From contig BDDD01002058.1 in NCBI GenBank assembly GCA_001972305.1, forward strand, positions 62,001 to 126,000: a stretch of 64,000 nucleotides of DNA. Direction: 5' to 3'. Made by a program: the position numbers and the translations under genes. The notes below the pieces were generated by a model. The model ran no database searches. It saw only the letters and a program-made list of their open reading frames with translations, and was not told the origin of the DNA. Below are positions 1 through 10,038 of this stretch, piece after piece (the first letter of the stretch is position 1; every line of letters begins with the position of its first letter). Origin of the DNA: Cephalotus follicularis (taxonomy: Eukaryota; Streptophyta; Magnoliopsida; Oxalidales; Cephalotaceae).

Positions 1-1262
1 TAGGGAGTTTCTAATGACGAGACAGAAGGAAGGTGAGTCTGTTACGGTGTTTTTAGCCCTGTTTACCAGGTTGGCAGGCTTTGCAGGACCTGCAGCGGGG
101 TCAGCAGCAGAACAGGTAGAAAAGTTTAAATGGAAGTTGCATTACCAGCTTAGGGGTAAGTTGATTAACTCGAGGTTTGCGGATGTGTCAGAGGTTGCAA
201 ACGCTGCAAAGAACATAGAAATGTAAAGGTTGGATTTTCAGGCTGCTCGTTTAGAAGGAGAAAAGAAGAGAAACAGGGGAGACTCTCAGGGCCAAAACTC
301 GGGGCAGCAGGGTAAGGGCCGAAATAGTAAGCAGCAAAAGAAAAATAATAACCGAGGAGGGGGACAATCTGGAAATGATCAAAGGCAGAATCAAGGAGCT
401 ACTGGTGGGGGTAACCCCAATGTTCAGATTGCACAGTGCGAGACTTGTGGGAAGAGGCATCTGGTTGGGACTTGTTACAAGGCTTCGGGGGCATGCTTTG
501 TGTGCGGACAGCAGGGCCATCATTTTATGGATTCCACAGACCCTCGAGGAAAGGAGAGGAAAGGTAATGGCGGAGACGCGGGACAGCGCAATGTAGGTGG
601 CCGAGTCTTTGCTTTGACTACTCATCAGGCAGCAGGTGCTTCAGGTACTGTTTTGGGTTATGTCTCTATTTGTAGTCTAATGGCTTATGTTTTGTATGAT
701 ACTGGATCAACTCACTCTATAGTAGCAAGATCTTTTATTCGGCATCTTGGGGTGCCATCTCGATCTCTGGATCCAGCTTTGGTTCTTTCGACCCCTATGG
801 GGACATCTGTTGTGATATCTGAATGTTTTCGTGGTTGTCCTATTGTTTTTGATGATCGTGTTCGAGATGCGGATCTTTTCCAATAGATATGCATGACTTC
901 GACATGATTCTTGGCATGGATTGGTTAGATCGCCATCGTGCCACGATTAACTGTTACACTCGGAGGGTTTTGTTTGGGGATGTGGATAGGCCTGAATTTT
1001 TTATCAGGGTTCACAGTCGAGAAAAGAAGTTAAGGTTATTTCTGCTTTGAAGGCTCGAAAATTTGTAGCTAAGGGTTCTGAGGGTTAAATAGTTGTTGTA
1101 AAAGACGTCTCTAAGGATGAGCCTCATCTTGAGGACTATCCGGTTGTTAGAGAATTTTCAGATGTGTTTCCAGAGGAGTTACCAGGTTTGCCACCACAAC
1201 GGGAAGTGGAGTTTACGATTGAGCTCATTCTCGAAGCGACACCGATATCTAAAACACCTTAA
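1..1262 (+). pseudogene. Element A gag, CCHC zinc knuckle and protease, broken
   Basis: The readable part starts in the C-terminal half of Gag (FKWKLHYQLRGKLI, also present in D). A TAA at 224-226 replaces the Glu codon found in D. A basic Gln/Asn-rich stretch follows, then a CCHC-type zinc knuckle (CFVCGQQGHHFMDS, about 500-535) whose last Cys is replaced by Ser. The aspartic protease has the active-site motif DTGS near 700-711. About 885 a 1-bp deletion shifts the frame, a second deletion lies near 1000, and stops occur near 1086 and 1259. In a working element this region would supply the capsid and the polyprotein-processing protease. It cannot do so here. Confidence 0.85.
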
Positions 1263-1265
1263 AGA

Positions 1266-1990
1266 ATGACACCATTAGAATTGCAAGAACTGAAGGAACA
1301 ATTACAAGAATTGTTGGATCGAGGTTTTATCCGGCCTAGTGTTTCACCGTGGGGAGCTCCGGTTCTTTTTGTCAGGAAGAAGGACGGGTCTATGAGGTTG
1401 TGCATAGACTACAGAGAGCTTAATCGGATCACTATTAGAAATAAATACCCTTTGGCTAGGATTGATGACCTTTTTGATCAACTCCAAGGTGCACAGTATT
1501 TTTCTAAAATCGATTTGAGATCGGGTTATCATCAGCTACGGGTGAAAGATGAAGACATAGCTAAGACTGCTTTTTGTACACGGTACGGACATCATGAATT
1601 TCTGGTGATGCCATTTGGACTTACAAATGCACTGGCAGTCTTTATGGATCTGATGAATCGGGTGTTTCATGAATACTTGGACAAGTTTGTGATCGTGTTC
1701 ATTGATGACATTCTTGTGTATTCCAAGTCGAGAGAAGAACATGAACCTCAACTTCGGATAGTGCTGGGTATTTTGAGGAAGAATCAGCTTTATGCGAAGT
1801 TTTCGAAATGTGAATTTTGGTTGGAACAGGTAACATTTTTAGGCCATGTGGTTACAGCAGATGGTATTAGTGTGGATCCTGCAAAGGTTGAGGCTATTAC
1901 CAAATGGCTGAGGCCTACTACAGTAACAGAAGTTAGGAGCTTTTTGGGTTGGCTGGCTACTATAGGTGGTTTGTGGAAGGCTTCTCCTCC
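1266..1990 (+). pseudogene. Element A reverse transcriptase domain
   Basis: About 240 codons of Ty3/gypsy RT. Visible landmarks in order are [20 protein letters not shown], the LCIDYRELN block, [11 protein letters not shown], the MPFGLTNA block and the catalytic motif [10 protein letters not shown] (YxDD box with Phe in first position, both aspartates kept). The frame is lost near 1950, where a small deletion removes the LGLAGYY junction into the connection domain. The frame upstream also differs because of earlier deletions. The protein family copies the element RNA into DNA inside cytoplasmic virus-like particles. Confidence 0.9.
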
Positions 1991-3424
1991 ATAGCCTTGC
2001 CACTGACACAACTTTTAAGAAAGGGAGCCAAGTTTGTGTGGAACGAAGAAAGGGAAGCAAGTTTTGAGAAATTTAAGAACGGTCTGGTGTCTGCACCAAT
2101 TCTTCGGTTACCGTCTGGGTTAGGGGGATACCAGATATACAGTGATTCTTCCAAGAAGGGTTTGGGATGTGTTCTAATGCAGAACGGTCATGTGATAGCT
2201 TATGCTTCAAGACAGTTGAAGCCTTATGAAGTGAACTACCCTACACATGATCTGGAGTTAGCAGTTGTGGTTTTTGCGTTGAAGATTTGGAGGCACTATT
2301 TGTACGGAGAAACTTGTGATGTTTTCACTGATCATAAGAGTTTCAAGTACATCTTTACGCAAAAGGAGTTGAACATGCGACAGAGGAGATGGTTGGAGCT
2401 TTTGAAGGGCTATGACCTAAATATTCAGTACCACCCCGGTAAAGCAAATGTGGTAGCTGATGCTTTGAGTAGAAAGAGTTCTGGAAGTGTAGCGGCTTTG
2501 CTTACTCAGCCGCAGTTGATAGCAGATATGGAGCATTTGGGTTTGAATTTGTTTGTTCAGGGTTCTGGAGGTTATATGGCTAGTGTGAGTATAGAGCCTA
2601 CCCTTATATCTCGGATTAAGGCGGCTCAGAGTGATGATGGCGAACTATGGGCATTAGTCCAGAATGTTGATAAGGGTAAACAGTCAGAGTTTCATGTAGA
2701 TGAACATGGAGTGATCTGGTTGGGTAGTCGGTTGTGTGTGCCGGCAGATACTGCTATCAGAGATGCTGTTTTGTCTGAGGCACACAGTTCTCCGTTCTCT
2801 ATACATCCAGGTTCTACAAATATGTATAGGGACTTGAAGAAAAATTTCTGGTGGAAAGGAATGAAAAGGGATGTAGCAGAGTGTGTAGGGAGGTGTTTGA
2901 TATGTCAGCAGGTTAAGATTGAGCACCAACGAGCCAGTGGTTTGTTACAGCCCTTGGAGGTTCCAGTTTGGAAATGGGAGAGCATAGCAATGGACTTTGT
3001 TACAGGATTGCCAAGGACGTTCAAAAGAAATGATACCATCTCGGTAGTGGTGGATCGTTTGACTAAATCGGCACATTTCTTGGCTATCCGGGAGAACTTT
3101 TCTGTAGACCGGTTGGTGGAAGTTTTCCAGCGAGAGATTGTGAGACCACATGGGACACCTGTATCCATTGTTTCGGATAGGGATTCTCGTTTCACGTCTA
3201 GATTTTGGAAGGGATTCCAGAAAGCTTGGGGAACACGGCTCAATTATAGTACAGCTTTTCACCCACAAACAGATGGACAGTCGGAGAGGACCATCCAGAC
3301 TTTAGAGGACATGCTGAGGTCTTGTACATTAGAGTGGGCTGGAAACTGGGATGAGTATTTTAGGTTGGTGGAGTTTGCATATAATAATAGTTGGCATGCT
3401 AGCATTCGGATGGCTCCGTTTTAG
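1949..3424 (+). pseudogene. Element A RNase H and integrase domains
   Basis: The longest open segment of A, 491 codons in one frame. RNase H comes first ([15 protein letters not shown], then DHKSFKYIF and [12 protein letters not shown]). The integrase zinc domain follows ([12 protein letters not shown] ... CLICQQVK), then the core with [19 protein letters not shown] and [20 protein letters not shown], which hold the D,D,E residues. The first serine of DSS replaces the usual Ala found in D. The segment ends at TAG 3422-3424, where D has a Glu codon. Except for that stop and the upstream frameshifts this is the best preserved part of A. Confidence 0.9.
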
Positions 3425-3842
3425 GCACTGTATGGGAGGAAATATCGATCTCCGACATGTTGGGATGAGGTTGGAGAGAGAGTCATCGAAGGACCTGAGC
3501 TAGTTCAGATCACTACTGAAAAAGCGACTGTAGCTATGGAGAGACTTAAAGCAGCTCAATCCCGACAGAAGAGTTATGCAGACAAACATCAAAGGGAATT
3601 GGAATTTAGAGTTGGTGAACACGTGTTTCTAAAAGTTTCACCATGGAAATGAGTTCGAAGGTTTGGGCTGAAGGGAAAGTTGAGTCCACGGTTTATTGGA
3701 CCATTTGAAATTCTGGAAAAGATTGGAGCGGTTGCTTACCGGTTAGCTTTGCCTCCACAGTTATCTCATGTTCATAACATGTTCCATGTGTCTATGTTAA
3801 GGGGTTACCAGTACCATCCCTTGCACGTGGTTCACTACCCGT
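3425..3842 (+). pseudogene. Element A integrase C-terminus, truncated
   Basis: Continues integrase after the 3422 stop: the [12 protein letters not shown] and [11 protein letters not shown] blocks, a second stop (TGA near 3650, Gly in D) and the conserved [26 protein letters not shown] segment, then [12 protein letters not shown]. The coding match to D stops after HVVHYPL. The last roughly 60 codons of D, which hold the chromodomain-like tail, are absent, together with the polypurine tract and the beginning of the LTR. This is an internal deletion joining integrase to LTR interior. Confidence 0.85.
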
Positions 3843-4825
3843 TGACGCTTAAACGTGTGACATTGACGCGTTTTGTATTTAAGTGCTTAACTGTCGACGC
3901 TTTAAAGTAAACAGTCGACGCTTTAGTCGGTTTTCCATACCAGTTTGGACGGTGACATGTTTAAGGAAAAATGGGGTTTTTGCCATTTTTGTTGATCTGA
4001 TTTTTCTTTTATGTTCGAAACCGAATCTGCATGAAAGGAAACTTATTAGTTGCACGATTTTACCATTAATTTTACTCGTTTTTCTGGTTTTAAAAATTGA
4101 AGTATTATTTTGAAAGAAAGCTATCTGCACATTTTGACAAACACGAACAGCAACTTTGCAAGCATTATTCTACACCAATTTTGACGTCTTTTGAAGGTAA
4201 TTTCTAAATGAAAGTTGTAGTATGCACTATGTAGTTTCTATACCACCCATTAATTCGTATTGAAACAGGCTAGAATTTAATCTTGAGCACGATTTTAGAA
4301 GCCTGTTGAAACTAAATTTCTGCTGTTATCTTTATATGTTCATGGGTTTTATGCATAACTTGTAATATTAATGCTTAAAAACAAAGAAAATCATGTTATT
4401 GACGTATGTATATATATATCACTGTTTTACGGATTATACATAGGAAAAATCAGATTATAGTTTATGACTTTGTAAACTATTTTAAAAACCATGTTTTGAC
4501 ATAAACATGCTATGCTAAACTTGTTATTTTCATGATTGTGTATTTATAATCACCATACTGATAGTTACAGACTCATATGACATGTTTTTAAGTTTGGTTA
4601 TTGCTACTATAACTTCTGTATATGAAAAGTAGGAGTTGTTCATGAAATTGAAAATGTTTTCTGCAACTGGTACTGTGTGTTCGACGCAAACCGTCGACGC
4701 TTGTATTTTAAGCGTCACCGCTTTGTACTTTTTTGTGCTGTGGTCAGTCGACTCTTTGCTCGACGCTTTGTCCTTTTGTGTAATGAAACCGTCGATGCCT
4801 AGGAACAAACTGTCGACGCTTTGTC
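3843..4825 (+). promoter_or_regulatory. GTCGACGC motif clusters in the A LTR
   Basis: Eleven variants of (G/A)T(C/T)GACGC(T/G) in two clusters: four at 3843-3921 and seven at 4681-4825. The best copies read GTCGACGCTT and contain the palindrome GTCGAC. The intervening 750 bp has none that I can see. A role as a transcription-factor or other protein binding array is inference from clustering and from similar arrays in other LTRs of this window. Confidence 0.5.
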
Positions 4826-6228
4826 TGACAGTTTCGATAATTGCTACATTTTATGTTATGTGATGTTTAGACTCATATGTTTAGGTCTTAATATCGTTCG
4901 TGGTGGAGTTTAGGACACTTCTAGGGTGCTTTTGTCCAGTATTCTAGATTGTTTAGATTTTCGATCTGCTAAGGTACGGATTCTTCGATTCTTGGATATT
5001 CCTTCGGTTAAATTAAATAAAGTTAATTTTTACTGATACATCATTCTTGAATGGATTTATGCATTTATGATTATACTCCTGGTTTTATTCGGAATAAAAT
5101 TCATATTTTGATTGGATATCCTCATTTTGATAATAATATTACTGAAACGAATTTATTATCGTTACATCGGATACATATTTTATGTTATCCAAAATGTGTT
5201 ATTGTTTGGACATGGCTTCCACTTTAGGGAGTATGTTATACTTCAGATACAGATCGGATTTTGATTTTGATTTTTGAGTATGATCCTCTTTAAATAATTT
5301 CAGATATGTCTGGAGACAGTTTACATAAGTATGTTTTAGAATTATTTTCGAATTAAACAATGATTTAGCATAATAACATACAAAGAAAAACCCTACCTAT
5401 GAGGTATCATAGGAATGTTCTTTAGCACGAAAGACATGACACCTACCGTGGAGGTGTGATAGGTCTACGACGTCTCTTTTAAATATGTATCCTGAGAATA
5501 AGATATGGATCCTTTTGAGGCGTATGAGTATACTCTAGTTATTGTCAAAATTCAGAAATTCAGTATTTGGGATTGTTTGTGTAGTTCCATACACGACTTT
5601 TCCGTCAGAGCATGTGGGCCTCGCGAACCCCTTGCACCTATATATGTATGTATGTCAGAATTCTCTGTTGTGGAATTATGAAATCAAATAAAGTTTTGAA
5701 TTATGATGTTATATTTTTCATAAAGTTATGATGATTTTATAACTGCTCATTTTTAAATATTCTGTTTTACATTTCAAGAATATTTACTATGTTACTTTGC
5801 TAAATTCCAAAGTTTAAAGATATTTTGTTTACCGTTTACTGTTTTAATTCATTAGCCGTACTGAGGTTTGCTCAGCCGCTTTTTGTTTCTATGCGGCAGG
5901 TTTCCAGAAGGATGGGGGAAACGTGTGATGAGAGTTACCCACTTATCAGAAGATCATCTAGGAGTTGGTCTATTGTGTTTACAGTAATATTGATCATGTT
6001 TTGGAACAGTGTCAGACTATTTTTCTGCTACATAATTTTTGAACATCGGATTATGGTTTGCTTTTTTTATTTATGGATGGTTAAATTTTCAGACTCTATT
6101 TTATATCAATTTGTTATAAGTTGTTAGACCACCACATCCATTTCGCATCAGTCTATTGTTTAGGTATTCCGTTATGTTTTAGTTTGGTATTATGACCTGT
6201 CAGGGCTCCCACCATCGGGGGTGTTACA
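3843..6228 (+). repeat. Element A 3' LTR, 5'-truncated
   Basis: Non-coding LTR ending in GTTACA. Several blocks align with the D LTR read on the opposite strand: the end (TATGACCTGTCAGG, 6190-6203), the segment around 5440-5480, and the block from 5860 on (CTGAGGTTTGCTCAGCCGC). Two clusters of GTCGACGC-type motifs lie at 3843-3921 and 4681-4825. The second cluster is about 1.4-1.55 kb from the LTR end, the same distance at which D carries its own array of a different motif. The true LTR start has been lost in the deletion near 3842. No gene seen. Confidence 0.8.
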
Positions 6229-8402
6229 CCACACATGCTCACCTAAGCTCCCCTGGGGACATACCTTGTCCCTGGCACACAACCTTGCTCAACTCAAAAC
6301 CTAACATCAAACGCACAGCTTTACTTAAACATTAACATTAAAACTTATGCCCGTCCCGGGCCTTCTTTTAACCGGCCTTCCCTGGCTTCCATCTGAGGAC
6401 TCCTTCTCGGGGTCATACTCCAAAAACATAAGGCAAACACCTTGGCCTTAACTATTCTCCCCCGCTAAGTTTGTCTCTGCTATACAATCCCAGGGACTCT
6501 CTAGCTCCCCCGCCAAGCCTTGTATCACAAAACTCAAAGCACAAAAAGTTCATAAAAACACATGATAAACACATCTCTATACTCAAAACATCCATGACAT
6601 ATCTCCAAAGCATACATCTATTACTTATTTGTCCTCTGGCATACATACATGCCTCCTCGGGCAGGCAAAAGAACATCATATCTTTACATAAGAAAACTCT
6701 CAACTACTCTACTACAAACAAAGCATAACAGAACCCAAAGAATGCTCCAAGCTATGCAATGCTAACGCCCAAGCTGACGTTCCCTGGCGCTAAGCTCAAA
6801 AACTTCCTTGCTAGCTATCTACTGCTGAGCTGGAGGGTCTCCTCCTGCTGGCTGGTCTGTAAAATAGTCTGTGAGGGGATTAGTCCAACTAACTAAGTGA
6901 AATGAGAATAAAACATCCTCTGGTACATTCTTAAGAATGAATGTGCTGAAGGAAAACTTACCATGAACATGAAAAACTATCCCAACTGGGGAAACGACTG
7001 TAACAAAGCATATGTCATTGCATACAATAATGAAACGCTCAAAGTACTGAAAAACATACTCTTTCTCTGCTTAGCTGGTTCTAGAACGTTTATATAGGTT
7101 GAAATAAACTTAAGAGTACAACTTATTAAAAGAAAGGTATCTAATAAAGAACCGGGCTCCTTCCCGGCTAAACACCCGAGGAGAACAACTAAGTTAGGAA
7201 ATGGCTTTTCTATGATGTACTGATCTAGGCCGAAGCCTGCTGGTTACATAATATAGTTGCCAACTTATAGTGGCGTTGAGCTGATCTAGGCCGAAGCCTG
7301 CTTGGCAGTAACTGCCAAGAACCCATGGTTCCCTTCTGTGCTTGCTATTCTTTACTTTGCTTACTTATCTGGGCTGATGGCATTGCTACCGAGGACTAAG
7401 TCCTCCTCTAGAAGACTTACTGAAAGGCTCTAATCTCTACTCAGGCAACTTAGCTCTGCTGTACTCAAACCCTAAACACCATCATAGACAATAGCATAAA
7501 GGAGATCCAGGTAGGACCTGGGGACAGTCTCGCCCGGCTTCCAATCATTGACAATAGTAGACCGAGGAGGTTGGAGCTATTTACATAGTGCTCGGCTACA
7601 CTCACCCTAAACACCATCATAGACAATAGTGTAAAGGAGATCCAGGTATGGAACCCGGGGGCTGACTCGCTCGACTTCCCATCATAGACAATAGTAGGCC
7701 GAGGAGTGGGGTTGAGAACATACGCGTTACCTTACCTGGAAAGTGACTAATTCACTTAGAAGAACTTGAGCTCTAATGCTCGAGGAACTCTCTTTCTCTC
7801 TCTTTCTGTCAAAGAAACATACAAAGACGCTAGGGAAACAAATTCCCGTTACAAAACTGTAACTGTACTGGGGATTAAAAAGCTGAAGAATTATCATGAA
7901 CATCATGAGATAACTAGAAACATATAAAGGATGTCCCACTCACAGTTCTTGGCTGTGTTCTCACTGGCTTTCTCTGACGGAAATTCCCCTCCTTCTCTTC
8001 GTTTACTACTGCGCCTGACTGCTTCTCCCCAAAGCTTGGAAAGCTTCGAACTGCTGTTCTCCTCCCTCTCGCCAAAGAAGAAGAAGAAGAAGAAGAACTA
8101 GAGCTCTCTCTCTCTCGCTCTAAAACTCTCTAATCTGTTGAAACTAAAAGAAAGGAAAGACCAGATCACCAGATATATCTCCACACAACTCCCAACATAA
8201 GACGTCATTTGTCTTGGGATATGGAAGCTTCCTCAACAAGCTTTGCACTTAAGTCCTCCTACTATCACTAATCATGCTTTACACTTTGATTTATAACACT
8301 AAACAACACTTAACCTTCTTTTGTTACTCAAATAAGTCCAAAGCCCATAAAAAAAATTAAACACCATATAAAAAGTCCCAAAACTGTTACGGGGCGTTAC
8401 AA
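6229..8402 (-). repeat. Element B 3' LTR, truncated by element A
   Basis: Direct repeat of 10428-12614, nearly colinear throughout. In element orientation it begins TGTAACGCCCCG at 8402 and should end with TGACAACA, but the last 389 bp (equivalent to 10039-10427) are missing because element A starts there. The missing part is expected to the left of A outside the window. Contains GA-rich microsatellite (GAAGAAGAAG near 8080) and internal repeats of the phrase CACCATCATAGACAATAG (7485 and 7610). No gene seen. Confidence 0.85.
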
Positions 8403-8416
8403 CCTCCCCACCTTAA
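8403..8416 (-). other. Element B polypurine tract
   Basis: On the minus strand AAGGTGGGGAGGT lies immediately before the LTR start TGTAACGCC. This is the standard position for second-strand priming. Confidence 0.75.
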
Positions 8417-8534
8417 GAAATTTTGTCCTCAAAATTCCTCAAGTCACACCTTAGGAAAAATAAAAAATCTGTTCTGTCATCTCTGGCTTCTCTGTAACTA
8501 TGCTCAACTAACAAATACTACAACTTAACTTATC

Positions 8535-9900
8535 CTACTCAAGGAGAAACACAGAATGTAAGATCTCACCTTGTGGCATCTCTGGTGCTGTCATATCTAC
8601 TCCTCTGTGAAGAGAGTAAACTCTTACTGTAGCCCCTGGTCTGCTACCACCAGCTCTGGTTGAACTGGTGTGGGGTGTTGTATAACTCGTTCTCTGGGCT
8701 CCCGAAGGCTGAGATGACTGGGTCATACCACTGGCCATGGTCTGCTTCTTCACTGGTGCTGCCACAGGCGTCATTGCTTCACTAAGAGATTGCTGACGGC
8801 AATCTCTCTCTATGTGCCCTTCTTCACCCCACCTGTAACATGTAGAACTTCCCTTCTTGCATTCCCCTGAATGCAGCTTTCCACAAACTTCACACTGAGG
8901 TGCTCTGTTGCTCTGGTAAGAACTCCCTTGAACACTGCTAGCAACCAGAGCCGTCTGTGTTTGCTGAGAAGTTCCTCCTCTGACGTTGCCTGAGGGCTGA
9001 GGTCCCCACTGCTTTTGAGCCTTGGAGGGGTTCTCTGCTTGCTCAAACTGAGATGAGGATCTCTTCCGTCCTTCCTCTTAACGCATCCTCTAGTCTGCTA
9101 GGCTCGACTCAACTCTCTTGGCAGCTTCCACCAAGTTGCCAAACACTGTCCACGGGGTGACTGACACCATGTTCCTGATCTCTGGTCTAAGGCCCTCAAG
9201 AAACTTCTCACATCGCTTCTCTTGATCTGCTACTAGGGCTGGAGTAAAATGGGACAAGTCCATAAAACGATACTCGTACTGTGATCCCATTACCTTTCCG
9301 CAGATACAAAAACTCTTTCCTCTTCTCTTTAACGAGTGGGTAGGAAAAAGTACTGTCTAAACTCCCTCTTGAACTTCTCCCACGTGATCTCTGCCAAGCT
9401 CTCGTGACGAGCTACAAGAGCATCCCACCACCTTCGTGCACCTTTCCAATAAAGAAAGAGGCATTCCTTTCCCTCGTGTCTTCAGCTATCTCTAACTGAA
9501 TGAAGTTCTCTTCTAGGTGGTTCAACCACGCGTCTGCATCCATGGGGTCTCCTATTTCCTCGAAGGATGTTGCTCCCAACCGTTGCATGCGTTCCATTGG
9601 AAGAGGTTGAGGTCTGGCCAAACCCATAGTTTGAGCCCACATCGTCATCGCCTACATCATCTCTGTAGGTCCACTGGTAGGTGCTAGAGGAGGCTTACGC
9701 GCAACTAAATGCGCTGCTGGAATAGGCTCCTCCGGTACCTGCTACGCTCCATGCTCTTCAACTTCCACATGTGCTTGTTCTTCTGGCACGTCCATCGGAA
9801 CCTCTTGCTCCACTGTCTGGCGAGGAATCGCTCTTCCTCTGTCTTTGCTATGACCTCTACCACGATCTGCATGACCTCCACTACGTGTCTTAGGTGGCAT
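8535..9900 (-). pseudogene. Element B gag remnant
   Basis: Gag starts at ATG 9900-9898 (MPPKTRSGGHADRGRG) after a leader of about 130 nt. Recognisable parts are MQRLGATSFEE and MDADAWLNHLEENFIQLE (shared with E), a frameshift near 9440, TWEKFKREF, a stop near 9330, LSHFTPALVADQEKRCEKFL (also close to E) and a zinc knuckle near 8820-8880. In the knuckle the second Cys is Trp (CYRWGEEGHIERDC). The frame ends at about 8535 with RVYSLHRG, the usual lead-in to protease. The product would have been the capsid and RNA-binding protein. It is close to E in Gag but its LTR is different. Confidence 0.85.
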
Positions 9901-10027
9901 CGTCTTCTACAACAACACGCTAACGTGGCACAAAAATGTCGCAACCTATATGCAATGCATGAATGCAACCCAAGAAGAGATACCCCACTAACTAACAAAG
10001 AAAGCACGAGGAAACTCAAACCTTTGT

Positions 10028-10038
10028 CTTTGATATCA
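10028..10038 (-). other. Element B primer binding site
   Basis: Minus-strand TGATATCAAAG directly follows the 5' LTR end. It resembles the initiator-Met tRNA site TGGTATCAGAG with two changes, so it is probably a decayed copy of it. Confidence 0.7.

Larger units (their letters stand above)
1..6228 (+). mobile_element. Element A: Ty3/gypsy (chromovirus-like) retrotransposon, left end outside window
   Basis: A plus-strand LTR retrotransposon that begins in mid-Gag at the window edge and ends with an LTR terminus GTGTTACA at 6221-6228. Gag, zinc knuckle, protease, RT, RNase H and integrase follow in Ty3/gypsy order. The last part of integrase and the start of the 3' LTR are missing: coding sequence stops after the residues HVVHYPL near 3840 and runs straight into LTR interior. 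Pol and the terminal LTR sequence are close relatives of element D. The sequence after 6228 continues as the LTR of element B, so A appears inserted in B; its target duplication would be CCACA (6229-6233), with the partner copy off-window. Confidence 0.85.
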
